From positions 186,001 to 250,000 of the forward strand of contig JAVYRX010000001.1 in the NCBI GenBank assembly GCA_038729485.1: a stretch of DNA of 64,000 nucleotides. Direction: 5' to 3'. The stretch is from GCA-001856825 sp038729485 (lineage in GTDB: Archaea > Thermoplasmatota > Thermoplasmata > Thermoplasmatales > GCA-001856825). The notes under the pieces were generated by a model. It was not told the origin of the DNA, made no database searches, and saw nothing but the letters and a program-made list of their open reading frames with translations. The position numbers and the translations under genes are program-made. Below are positions 35,490-43,742 of the stretch, one piece after another. The first letter of the stretch is position 1. Each line of letters begins with the position of its first letter.

Positions 35490-36374
35490 ATGGTCGTATA
35501 CTCCCCCCACAAAGTAATCCTGTTTGGAGAGCATGCTGTGGTATATGGGTACCCAGCTCTATCATCTACAGTAGACCTGTTTGCGAGAATATTACTTATC
35601 CCAAGCAGAGGGAGTGGCCAATATACTCCGTTTGTTCAGCGGACGCTTGATTACCTTGGATTGAAAAATGTCTACGCGAAGGTTGAAACTAACGTGCCGT
35701 CAGGTTCAGGACTAGGAACGTCCTCCATGATTATATTAGGCATACTTCTTAACAGCAGGGAATACAGGAAGGAAGAGCTGGCAAAGGAAGCCTTCAACAT
35801 TGAGTACGAAGTGCAGGGTCTCGGATCTCCAATAGATACGACAACCATCGTTTCAGGCGGATTTGTCCTTACCAACGGAAAACAGGGAATACCGTTGTGG
35901 GAAATCGAAAGAGGGGAAAAGAAGTGGGCTTTCTCAAGTCTTCCGGCAAAGAAGTTGGATTTAATAATAGTCTACACTGGCAGCAAGGGATCCACTAGAG
36001 AGCAGGTAGCTAAGGTCAGGAAGTTTTACGAGAGGGGAAAGTTCGCAAGGGACATAATGGAAAGAATAGGGGAAATAACTGATGAAGGTGCCGAAGCAGT
36101 GATGAGAGGTGACGAGAACAAAATAGGCGAGCTTATGAACGAGAATCATTCGGAACTCAAAATATTCGGAATATCCACAGATATGATCGAGAAGATCGTT
36201 TCCATAGGAAAGGAGCACGGTTACGGTGCAAAGCTTACAGGCGCAGGGGGCGGAGGAGCGGTGATCATACTGCCGGACAAGAAAGAGAAAATATTGGAAA
36301 GGCTAAGGGAAATCAACGTTCCCTTCTTTGATACATCAACTACGGGAGTTGGCATTTTTAAGAGATCAGAGTGA
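35490..36374 (+). CDS. mvk: Mevalonate kinase-like GHMP kinase
   Basis: A 294-residue GHMP-family kinase that would phosphorylate mevalonate for archaeal lipid isoprenoids. Catalytic Lys8 lies in SPHKVILFGEHAVVYG (motif I), the ATP loop is PSGSGLGTSS (70-79), Asp116 in QGLGSPIDTTT corresponds to the catalytic Asp, and motif III is TGAGGGGAVI near the C-terminus. The order and length fit archaeal mevalonate 5-kinases. Thermoplasma uses a modified route via mevalonate 3-phosphate, so the exact position phosphorylated should not be assumed. The 3' end overlaps convergent gyrA by 17 bases. Confidence 0.8.
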   Translation: MVVYSPHKVILFGEHAVVYGYPALSSTVDLFARILLIPSRGSGQYTPFVQRTLDYLGLKNVYAKVETNVPSGSGLGTSSMIILGILLNSREYRKEELAKEAFNIEYEVQGLGSPIDTTTIVSGGFVLTNGKQGIPLWEIERGEKKWAFSSLPAKKLDLIIVYTGSKGSTREQVAKVRKFYERGKFARDIMERIGEITDEGAEAVMRGDENKIGELMNENHSELKIFGISTDMIEKIVSIGKEHGYGAKLTGAGGGGAVIILPDKKEKILERLREINVPFFDTSTTGVGIFKRSE

Positions 36375-39183
36375 CCGAAACAACAGAATCTCCTTCGTCA
36401 AGGCCTATTAGCTTAACACCTTGCGCATATCTCCCTTTTTGAGGGATGTGTGAAACGTCGGTTCTTATGCTCTTTCCATTTCTAGTCACTAAAAGGAGTT
36501 CATCGTCTCCCCTTATGGACGAAATAAATATTGGTTTACCCGTTCTGTCTGTGACCTTCAATGCCTTCATCCCTTTTGCACCTCTGTGCCTTTGAGAAAA
36601 TTCACTTGCTCCTACCCTTTTTCCCAGACCCTTTTCAGTTATTACTATGAGCTCATCTGTTGATACTGTAGTGTCGCTCGCTACCTTATTCTCCCCCTTG
36701 AACCTTATCCCGGTGATGCCTGAAGCAGCCCTTCCCATGGACCTAAATTCCTTTTCGTCGACTATTACAAGTCTTCCGTCTGTAGAAAGAAGCGCAACCT
36801 TCTCGTTTCCATCCGTCATGAATACATCCTTCAGGACGTCTTTGGGTTTCAGCTTGAGTGCTATAATGCCATTAGATCTTATGTTAGTAAATTCTGATAT
36901 GTCCGTCTTTTTTACTCTCCCTGACTCAGTTACAAACAAGAGGTATTTCTTCCCTTCCCTCACGTGTTCTCCCATAAGAAAAACAATCTTTCCCTTTATG
37001 TTGTCAAATAAGGCCGATATGAGCTTTGCCCTGGATCTCCTCTCTCCCTTCACGATATTGTACGCTTTCATCTGGAATACTTTGCCGTCATCAGAGAACA
37101 TAAATATTCTATCGTGGGAGTCGCAAGTTATAACCTGTCTAATACTGCTTTCTGAAGACCCGACAAAGACACCTTTCCCCCCTCTTCTTTGGGCAGAAAA
37201 CGCATCCGCCTCTAGCCTGATTATCCTGTTGTCCTCAGTGAGTATTATAGTATCAAGTTCGTGGGGTATCAGCTCCTCTTCCGTGGTTTCTTTATAGGAA
37301 TCCGTTATCTCCGTCCTTCTCGAATCGCCGTACTTTTCCTTTATCTCTTCAAGTTCATCAACGATAAGATCCCATCTCTTTCCCTCATCGCTCAATAGCT
37401 CCTGGTATCTTTCTATGTTCTGTTTAAGCTCATTCCTCTCCCTCTTCAAATCTGAGATTTCTGTCCCAGTTAGCTTTTGTAGCTTCATATCTAGGATAGC
37501 ATCGGCCTGCTGATCGTCTATCTTAAACCTGGATTTCAGGGATTCCCTTGCCTCATTGACGTCCTTCGACTTCCTTATTATGGAAAGAGTAACGTCTATC
37601 TCATCTATTGCAGCAATAAGTGCTTCTATTATGTGGGCCCTTTCGTTAGCCTTTTTCAGGAAGAATTCCGTCCTCTTTCTGACTATCAGTTCTCTGTGTT
37701 TCAGGTACTCTTCCATTATTTCCTTGAGGCCCATGGTTTTGGGTACGTTGTCAACTACCACTAGGTTGATTATCCCGTATGAAACCTGGGCTTGGGTATG
37801 CTCGTATATCTGATTTAGCGCAACCTCTGGGTTAAAGTCTCCCTTCGTTTTTATTACTATCCTGATACCTTCCTTGTTGCTCTCGTCCTTTATGCTCGAA
37901 ATTCCCGCTATCACACCATCCTTTGAAAGTTCCGCTATCTTTGACAGCATCTCGGCCTTGTTGACCTCATAAGGTATTTCTGTGAATATGATCTCTCCCT
38001 TCTTTATCTCAGCCCTGGCTCTTAAATCTAGCTTTCCTCTTCCGGTTCTATACGCATCTAGAATTCCGCTCCTTCCAAGGATGAGACCTCCGGTGGGGAA
38101 ATCTGGACCCTTAACGAACTGCATAAGCTCTTCAACAGTTGCACCCCTTTTTCTTATGAGATAGATCAACCCGTCCACTATCTCGCCTAGATTATGTGGC
38201 GGCATATTAGTCGTCATTCCCACTGCGATTCCGGAAGACCCGTTCAGAAGGACGTTCGGCAATTTTGACGGGAGAAATAACGGTTCCTTTAGCGTCCCGT
38301 CAAAGGTAGGCAAATAATCGACCGTTTCGTATTCTATGTCTGAAAGCATCTCATTGGCTATCTTGCTTAATTTCGCCTCGGTGTACCTCATGGCTGCTGG
38401 GGGATCATTGTCAACAGAGTTATGTACGAATATTCCCGCAGAAAGAGAAAAATTGTGATATCCTTCAATCGTCATATCGAATACATTCTTTCTTTCATCG
38501 CTCTCATCTACCGAAATAACCTTGTGATTATACCCGGCAGGGACGCTAGCGATCTCCGCTAAACGGGGCAACGGCATCAGCGAATCGCCTTTGACTAAAT
38601 TAGAAGCTTCCCTGTAGGTTCCGTCCCTCATCATGAACCTGTGGTCCGGGGTGCATTCTATGACATCACCGGTGTCGATCTTAACCCTAACGATGGGTGC
38701 GTCCTTTCTGGTTATCCGTGGGTTTTTCACCTCAGCTTTAACAATTTCCCCGGTTGAGTGATCGTATGCATAAGTGTAATGTTTAATTCCTTTCTCATGC
38801 TCTTCTACAAGCTTTTCAAAACTTATATCTCTCCCGTCTGAGAGTTTTATTTTCGTCTCCCCCGAGAAACATCCGAAATTCCCCTGGCCCTGGATCAGGG
38901 GATACCTCAATGAGAAATCCTGAGCCATCCTGGCTAGTGCGGAATATATAGCAGCATCCCCGTGGGGATGATACTTACCCATAACCTCACCCACTATCCT
39001 GGCAGATTTCCTGTAAGGTTTATCGAATGTTATTCCCATTTCATACATGGAATACAATATCCTTCTCTGCACTGGTTTAAGCCCATCTCTGACGTCGGGT
39101 ATTGCCCTTGAAAGGATTACGCTCATTGCATAATCCAAGTAGGAATACCTCATCTCCCTCTCAATTGCCCTGTTTTCTATCAT
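36358..39183 (-). CDS. gyrA: DNA gyrase subunit A, interrupted by an in-frame intein
   Basis: The 941-residue precursor has host parts 1-104 and 256-941, giving a 790-residue mature protein after splicing. The cleavage domain has the catalytic Tyr in AAMRYTEAKL (precursor residue 267), the winged-helix region MGKYHPHGDAAIY, and the coiled-coil tower. The C-terminal beta-pinwheel carries the GyrA box QRRGGKG, which marks gyrase rather than topoisomerase IV and supports negative supercoiling. Residues 105-255 are an intein (separate entry). The gene starts six bases after gyrB. Bacterial-type gyrase is a known acquisition of Thermoplasmata and related Euryarchaeota. Confidence 0.95.
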   Translation of the reverse strand: MIENRAIEREMRYSYLDYAMSVILSRAIPDVRDGLKPVQRRILYSMYEMGITFDKPYRKSARIVGEVMGKYHPHGDAAIYSALARMAQDFSLRYPLIQGQGNFGCFSGETKIKLSDGRDISFEKLVEEHEKGIKHYTYAYDHSTGEIVKAEVKNPRITRKDAPIVRVKIDTGDVIECTPDHRFMMRDGTYREASNLVKGDSLMPLPRLAEIASVPAGYNHKVISVDESDERKNVFDMTIEGYHNFSLSAGIFVHNSVDNDPPAAMRYTEAKLSKIANEMLSDIEYETVDYLPTFDGTLKEPLFLPSKLPNVLLNGSSGIAVGMTTNMPPHNLGEIVDGLIYLIRKRGATVEELMQFVKGPDFPTGGLILGRSGILDAYRTGRGKLDLRARAEIKKGEIIFTEIPYEVNKAEMLSKIAELSKDGVIAGISSIKDESNKEGIRIVIKTKGDFNPEVALNQIYEHTQAQVSYGIINLVVVDNVPKTMGLKEIMEEYLKHRELIVRKRTEFFLKKANERAHIIEALIAAIDEIDVTLSIIRKSKDVNEARESLKSRFKIDDQQADAILDMKLQKLTGTEISDLKRERNELKQNIERYQELLSDEGKRWDLIVDELEEIKEKYGDSRRTEITDSYKETTEEELIPHELDTIILTEDNRIIRLEADAFSAQRRGGKGVFVGSSESSIRQVITCDSHDRIFMFSDDGKVFQMKAYNIVKGERRSRAKLISALFDNIKGKIVFLMGEHVREGKKYLLFVTESGRVKKTDISEFTNIRSNGIIALKLKPKDVLKDVFMTDGNEKVALLSTDGRLVIVDEKEFRSMGRAASGITGIRFKGENKVASDTTVSTDELIVITEKGLGKRVGASEFSQRHRGAKGMKALKVTDRTGKPIFISSIRGDDELLLVTRNGKSIRTDVSHIPQKGRYAQGVKLIGLDEGDSVVSVTLIS
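38419..38871 (-). other. Mini-intein inside GyrA, 151 residues
   Basis: Precursor residues Cys105 to Asn255, with Ser256 as the +1 nucleophile. Block A is CFSGETKIKLSDG, block B GDVIECTPDHRFM with the TxxH motif, block F VFDMTIEGYHNFSL, and block G GIFVHN followed by S. Only about 50 residues separate B from F, so there is no homing endonuclease; this is a minimal cis-splicing intein. It splits the conserved gyrase sequence GQGNFG|SVDNDPPAAMRY eleven residues before the catalytic Tyr. All catalytic residues (Cys1, Thr/His of block B, His-Asn, Ser+1) are present, so splicing is expected. Confidence 0.93.
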
Positions 39184-39189
39184 AGGATA

Positions 39190-41181
39190 TCACACATCTA
39201 TGTTTTGAGCTTCAGTAGCGTGCGCCATGATAAAATCTCTCCTCGGCTCAACATCGTCTCCCATCAAAAGCGTGAAGAGACGATCTGCTTCCTGTGCATC
39301 CTCTATGTTAACCCTTACCAATTTTCTGGTTTCTGGATTCATCGCAGTTTCCCAGAGCTGATCTGGATTCATCTCCCCCAGCCCCTTGAATCTTTGCACT
39401 ATGGGATTTTTAAGCTTTTCCACAAGATCGTCCTTGTCTTTTTCTGTGTATACATAGGTCACGCTGGAACCTTTCTGCACGCGGAATAGCGGAACGACAG
39501 CTATATAAATGTGACCGTGCGTTATCAACTCCCTCAGATACCTGTAAAAGAGTGTCAGGAGAAGAGTCCTAATGTGGCTACCATCGACGTCTGCATCCGT
39601 CATTATTATTATCTTTCCGTATCTCAGCTTAGCCGGTTCGTATGGATCATTAGGACCCATATTTATTGCGGCAAATATGTTCTTAACCTGGTTGTTCCTC
39701 AGTATCTTGTCCCAGCCGGCTTTCTCTACATTCAGTATTTTACCCCTCAGGGGGAGTATAGCCTGAAAAGACCTGTCTCTCCCCTGTTTAGACGAACCCG
39801 CCGCAGAATCACCCTCCACTATATACAACTCAGTCTTGCTCGGATCTTCAAGAGTACAATCTGCGAGCTTACCTGGGAGAGAAGCGCCAAGCGAGTTTTT
39901 CGACCTTACAATTTCTCTGGCATTTCTTGCAGCCTCCCTTGCCTGAGCAGCCTGAAGAGCTTTCTTGCAAATTGCGTCAGAAGTCTTCGGATGATCTTCA
40001 AAATATTTCCTAAGATTTTCCACCGTCGCCGTAAAAACCATACCCCTCACGTTGCTGTTGCCGAGCTTTTCCTTTGTTTGCCCTTCAAATTGAGGCTCCG
40101 GTATCTTGACGTTCACAACCGCTGTTAGTCCCTCCCTTACGTCTTCTCCTGTAAAATAATCGTCTTGTATAATCCCGTTTTTCCTGGCTTCTTCGTTGAG
40201 AACTTTCGTAAGGGCGGCCTTGAATCCAGAGACGTGCGTCCCCCCTTCCCTGGTGTTTATATCATTGGCGAATGCAAGCAGGTTCTCGTTTATTGAGTCG
40301 TTATATTGTATTGCGAATTCTACCTGCGTATCCGGGAGCTTGCCTTCCTCCGCAGATGTAGTTTTGTCAGCAGCGATCTGGACCACGTCCTTTGTATTGC
40401 TGTCATATCGTGTGAGGCTGTATATCACATCTTCGTGCAGTGCCCTCTTTCCCAGATTCATGTTTCTGACCATCTCAGATATACCGCCGTCGTGACGAAA
40501 AACAGAAACGTTGTCATTCCAATCAAGCGTTATAGTCAATCCCCTGTTAAGGTAAGATAGCTCCTCTATCCTTCCTCTTATGATTTCAAGTGAGAAATCC
40601 CCGCTCTCCATGATTGTCATGTCTGGTTCAAATATTGTGAGCGTTCCCGTGTCTGATCGGAGATGGAACGTTGCGCGAATTCCCTCGTTAAGGATCACGT
40701 TTCCGTTTTCAACACGGCCTACGTCCTCTACCTCAGTGAGCTTTTTACCTTGTGAATAACTTTGGTAGTATACCTTTCCGTCTCTCTTAACAAAAACATC
40801 AAACCTAGAAGAGAGGGCATTCACCACATGAACACCAACTCCATGCAGCCCTCCAGATACCCGATATGCTTTCTGCTCGAACTTCGCACCTGAATGCAAT
40901 TCCGTCAATACTATTTCAAGTGCGGGTTTGTTGTATTTTGGATGTATGTCCACAGGAATACCCCTTCCGTCATCCTCTATTGTAACTTCTCTTCCCCTGA
41001 CCGCAACGTATATGTTCTTGCAAAATCCTCCCATTGCTTCGTCTATGCTGTTGTCCAAGACCTCGTAGAGAAGCTGGTGAAGTCCTCTAGCGTCAGTGCT
41101 ACCGATATACATGGCTGGCCTTTTCCTGACTGCCTTCAATCCTTCCAAGATCACTATGTCTTTCGCGGTGTAATCTTCCAT
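39190..41181 (-). CDS. gyrB: DNA gyrase subunit B
   Basis: The 663-residue ATPase subunit of gyrase has a GHKL ATP-binding domain with DNSIDEAMGG and GGLHGVGVHVVNALS, a transducer domain, and Toprim residues EGDSAAGSSKQGRDR, PLRGKILNVEKA and DADVDGSHIRTLLLTLFYR. The C-terminal RFKGLGEMNPDQLWETAM is standard. The length fits the short archaeal/Gram-positive GyrB type. It is followed six bases later by gyrA, and a TATA box at 41208-41219 drives the pair. Confidence 0.96.
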   Translation of the reverse strand: MEDYTAKDIVILEGLKAVRKRPAMYIGSTDARGLHQLLYEVLDNSIDEAMGGFCKNIYVAVRGREVTIEDDGRGIPVDIHPKYNKPALEIVLTELHSGAKFEQKAYRVSGGLHGVGVHVVNALSSRFDVFVKRDGKVYYQSYSQGKKLTEVEDVGRVENGNVILNEGIRATFHLRSDTGTLTIFEPDMTIMESGDFSLEIIRGRIEELSYLNRGLTITLDWNDNVSVFRHDGGISEMVRNMNLGKRALHEDVIYSLTRYDSNTKDVVQIAADKTTSAEEGKLPDTQVEFAIQYNDSINENLLAFANDINTREGGTHVSGFKAALTKVLNEEARKNGIIQDDYFTGEDVREGLTAVVNVKIPEPQFEGQTKEKLGNSNVRGMVFTATVENLRKYFEDHPKTSDAICKKALQAAQAREAARNAREIVRSKNSLGASLPGKLADCTLEDPSKTELYIVEGDSAAGSSKQGRDRSFQAILPLRGKILNVEKAGWDKILRNNQVKNIFAAINMGPNDPYEPAKLRYGKIIIMTDADVDGSHIRTLLLTLFYRYLRELITHGHIYIAVVPLFRVQKGSSVTYVYTEKDKDDLVEKLKNPIVQRFKGLGEMNPDQLWETAMNPETRKLVRVNIEDAQEADRLFTLLMGDDVEPRRDFIMAHATEAQNIDV

Positions 41182-41207
41182 AGCCTATCTAGCCTATAAC
41201 ATGTGCG

Positions 41208-41219
41208 TATATATATAAT
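41208..41219 (-). promoter_or_regulatory. TATA box of the gyrBA operon
   Basis: The minus strand reads ATTATATATATA, centred about 32 bases from the gyrB ATG, predicting a leader of only a few bases. It lies in the 78-base gap after the methyltransferase gene. Confidence 0.55.
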
Positions 41220-41259
41220 TTGTAATGCTTCTTTTGGATGCAATTCTAACTTAATATTG

Positions 41260-41883
41260 TTAAGAATTTTCCGATTTCAATTTTTTAAAAATTATAATAT
41301 ACTCCTCCCTTAAATATTTATGTCCTTGTATATTAATATAATAATCTATTTTTTCCCTTTTTTCAAATGTCATTCCCAGGGAAGGAGCAATTTCGTCAGG
41401 GTTGAAATAATGCGTCAAAATTCCATTTCCCCTTACAAATGTGCCCTCCTCGACTTCCTTCCCTTTGCTGAACCTGAAATCTAATCTAGAAAAAACCCTT
41501 ATGATCATGAAGCCTCCCGGAATTAAAACCCTGCTCGCCTCACTCAACGCCGTTCTTCTTCCCTCTTCCATTAAGTGATCAATAGAGTGTGTGAGCAACA
41601 CCACATCAAAGGTCGAATTCCTGAACGGAAGACTGGTCATGTCCCCGACGATCTTTAAATTAGATGGATTCAAACGCAGTGCATGGATGGAGAAGTCAAT
41701 TGAAACTACGCCAGATTTTTTCGGGGAACCCTTCCCGTCGCCACATCCGTCGTCCAGAATTAAGCTACCTGATAGATATGGTTCTACGATGTTCCTATCC
41801 CTCCGCTCCCCTCTCCAGAGTCGTCCTCGCAAGCGATATTCTCTGTTCCAAGCTTTTATCTGCGACTTTAGCACGAATCTCAT
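41260..41883 (-). CDS. Class I SAM-dependent methyltransferase
   Basis: This 207-residue Methyltransf_11-like protein has SAM motif I LDDGCGDGKG (43-52), an acidic residue ending strand 2 (SIDFS), GDMTSLPFRNSTFDVVLLTHSIDHL as motifs II-III, and the post-motif SRVLIPGGFMIIRVF. The motif I loop is unusually followed by a short insert (SPKKSG). The N-terminal 35 residues are basic (RRGRLWRGERRDR-like), suggesting binding to a nucleic acid or acidic partner, but the substrate is unknown. It is upstream of gyrB on the same strand and diverges from the thioesterase gene. Confidence 0.75.
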   Translation of the reverse strand: MRFVLKSQIKAWNREYRLRGRLWRGERRDRNIVEPYLSGSLILDDGCGDGKGSPKKSGVVSIDFSIHALRLNPSNLKIVGDMTSLPFRNSTFDVVLLTHSIDHLMEEGRRTALSEASRVLIPGGFMIIRVFSRLDFRFSKGKEVEEGTFVRGNGILTHYFNPDEIAPSLGMTFEKREKIDYYINIQGHKYLREEYIIIFKKLKSENS

Positions 41884-41913
41884 TGCTAATATAAGAGAAG
41901 CTTATAACGGTTT

Positions 41914-42312
41914 ATGGCTGACCTTAAAATTATCGAAGAATTAGTTAACAAAGACCCGTTCATGAACTACATTGGAGTAAGAACCAGAATCGTAGAACCT
42001 GGAAGGGCTGAAGCCATTCTGGACATAGAAGAGAAACATCTTAGGCTTGGCGGAATTCTCAATGGCGGCGTTATAAGCTCTCTCGTAGACATTGCCGGCG
42101 GGGCAGCAATTCTTTCGTTAACGGAGAAGAACCAGGTCACCATAAACTTGGACATAAATTTCCTGGCACCTATATCAAAATCACCTGCTAAGTCAGTAGG
42201 CACCGTGGTGAAAAGCGGGAAAACGATATATGTTGCAAAGGTAGAGATTTTTGATGGGAATGGAAAACTATGTGCATACGCCACTGGTTCCTGGTTTATA
42301 TTTAACGATTAG
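41914..42312 (+). CDS. PaaI-like hotdog-fold acyl-CoA thioesterase
   Basis: This 132-residue single hotdog domain has the family core LGGILNGGVISSLVDIAGGAAI (45-66), with Asn50-Gly-Gly in place of the more common His-Gly-Gly and the catalytic acidic Asp59 conserved. The central NLDINFLAPI and C-terminal ATGSWFIF strands are typical. It probably hydrolyses aryl- or acyl-CoA esters; the specific substrate is unknown. A TATA-like ATATAAGAG about 25 bases before the ATG suggests a leaderless transcript. Confidence 0.82.
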   Translation: MADLKIIEELVNKDPFMNYIGVRTRIVEPGRAEAILDIEEKHLRLGGILNGGVISSLVDIAGGAAILSLTEKNQVTINLDINFLAPISKSPAKSVGTVVKSGKTIYVAKVEIFDGNGKLCAYATGSWFIFND

Positions 42313-42341
42313 TTATTTAAGGAACGAACACATGTTCGTAC

Positions 42342-43694
42342 ATGTCACTGGAAAGGATAGGCATAGCGGAGATACCGAAATCTGAGAGGCATGGCAAGCC
42401 AAGATCGCTTTTCTATCTCTGGTTTGCAGCAAATTTAACAATCGCGGATTTTGCTCTCGGATTTGTGCCTATATCCTTGGGAATGAATTTTGCTAGCTCG
42501 GTCATAGCTATAATTATAGGGAACATTCTTGGGGCAAGTATTGTTGGTCTTTCTGCCATAATGGGGCCATCAACTGGATACCCACAGATGATGAGCACCT
42601 CCAATACGATGGGCAGAAAGGTCATGAGAATCTTCGGAATAATCAATCTTTCTAACACGGGAGGATGGTTCATAGTGAACAACATCCTGAGCGTGCTGGC
42701 ATTATATTTGATATTTGGCCTCTCCTACCTAATTCTTCTGCCGATATTTGTGGTCTTAATTTACATAGTTGCTTATCTCGGCCATAATGTCATACACAAA
42801 GTCGAGAGGGTGCTATCTTACATTCTGGGAATTATGTTTACAATAATACTTGCAAGGATACTCATTTCAGGAAATTTTCACACTATTTCTAGCCAAGTTG
42901 GATATTCCGATGTGAGGCTTGATGCTGCTTTTTTTGGAATGGTGGCATTCACATACAGCTATTTGATGAGCTGGGGTCCTTATGCGTCAGATTATTCTAG
43001 ATATTTGCCTTCAGGTTCATCGCTCAAGAGCATATTTCTCAACACGTTTATTGGTTCCCTTCTCTCCGTAACGTTCGTGGAGGTTGTTGCCCTTATAATC
43101 TCTTTTTCCACGCTTAGTTCGTCTTCCATTGAGTCGCTAAAAAGCGTTTCTGGCTTCCTGTACCCTGTTTCCATGCTTGCTATAGCTCTTGGAGGCATAG
43201 CCGCAAACGTTCTTAATCTCTATTCTGCATCTCTTTCAGGCTTGGTAGGCGGAATAAAGATGAGCAGAACTTCATTCGTTGGAGTTATTGCAATAATTGG
43301 CGTTGTTTTATCCCTCTTGTTCTATAGAGGGTTCTATCAGTTCTTCGAATCATTTCTTCTTGTCCTTGATTACTGGATATCGCCGTGGATAGCAGTATTA
43401 GTTATGGATTTTCTAGTTCTGGATCGCAGAAAGCTTTCATTCCTTCTGCCAATAAGAGCAGAGGGCTTGATAGCATATTCCGTCGGCCTTCTTTCTTCAG
43501 TCCCTTTTATGAACGTATCGATAGGATCGTATACTCATACATTCCCTCTCTCCCATGCACTTGGAGGAATAGACATAAGCTATTTTGTAAGCTTCGGGGT
43601 GGCCTCTGTCGTCTACCTCGCCTTGGAAAGATTCAAATTTACGGAAAAAGAGAGACTGACGGGACCTCGTGACATTAGAGACTACGGCAAATGA
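42342..43694 (+). CDS. NCS1-family nucleobase/cation symporter
   Basis: This 450-residue permease has about 12 helices. The N-terminal region (SLFYLWFAANLTIADFALGF...) followed by GPSTGYPQMMSTSNTMGR fits the cytosine/purine permease family (NCS1), and SWGPYASDYSRYLP in the middle is the most diagnostic NCS1 element. The substrate could be cytosine, another nucleobase, hydantoin or thiamine-related. It follows the thioesterase by 29 bases; ATG 42342 has no strong ribosome site. Confidence 0.83.
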   Translation: MSLERIGIAEIPKSERHGKPRSLFYLWFAANLTIADFALGFVPISLGMNFASSVIAIIIGNILGASIVGLSAIMGPSTGYPQMMSTSNTMGRKVMRIFGIINLSNTGGWFIVNNILSVLALYLIFGLSYLILLPIFVVLIYIVAYLGHNVIHKVERVLSYILGIMFTIILARILISGNFHTISSQVGYSDVRLDAAFFGMVAFTYSYLMSWGPYASDYSRYLPSGSSLKSIFLNTFIGSLLSVTFVEVVALIISFSTLSSSSIESLKSVSGFLYPVSMLAIALGGIAANVLNLYSASLSGLVGGIKMSRTSFVGVIAIIGVVLSLLFYRGFYQFFESFLLVLDYWISPWIAVLVMDFLVLDRRKLSFLLPIRAEGLIAYSVGLLSSVPFMNVSIGSYTHTFPLSHALGGIDISYFVSFGVASVVYLALERFKFTEKERLTGPRDIRDYGK

Positions 43695-43713
43695 GAGCAT
43701 GACTAACATTAGG

Positions 43714-43723
43714 TTTAAATAAA
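43714..43723 (+). promoter_or_regulatory. TATA box of the PAN-fibrillarin operon
   Basis: TTTAAATAAA is centred 25 bases before GTG 43743, predicting a leaderless transcript that begins at that GTG. This bears directly on the apparent frameshift in the PAN gene. Confidence 0.55.
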
Positions 43724-43742
43724 GACGTTGGTTTTACGAGTG

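Noticed and set aside
36647..37297. 216-codon plus-strand frame inside gyrA
   Set aside because: Antisense to the GyrA C-terminal domain; composition (Ser/Leu-rich) is typical of a mirror frame.
39511..40128. 205-codon plus-strand frame inside gyrB
   Set aside because: It is antisense to conserved GyrB coding sequence, which fully explains the DNA.
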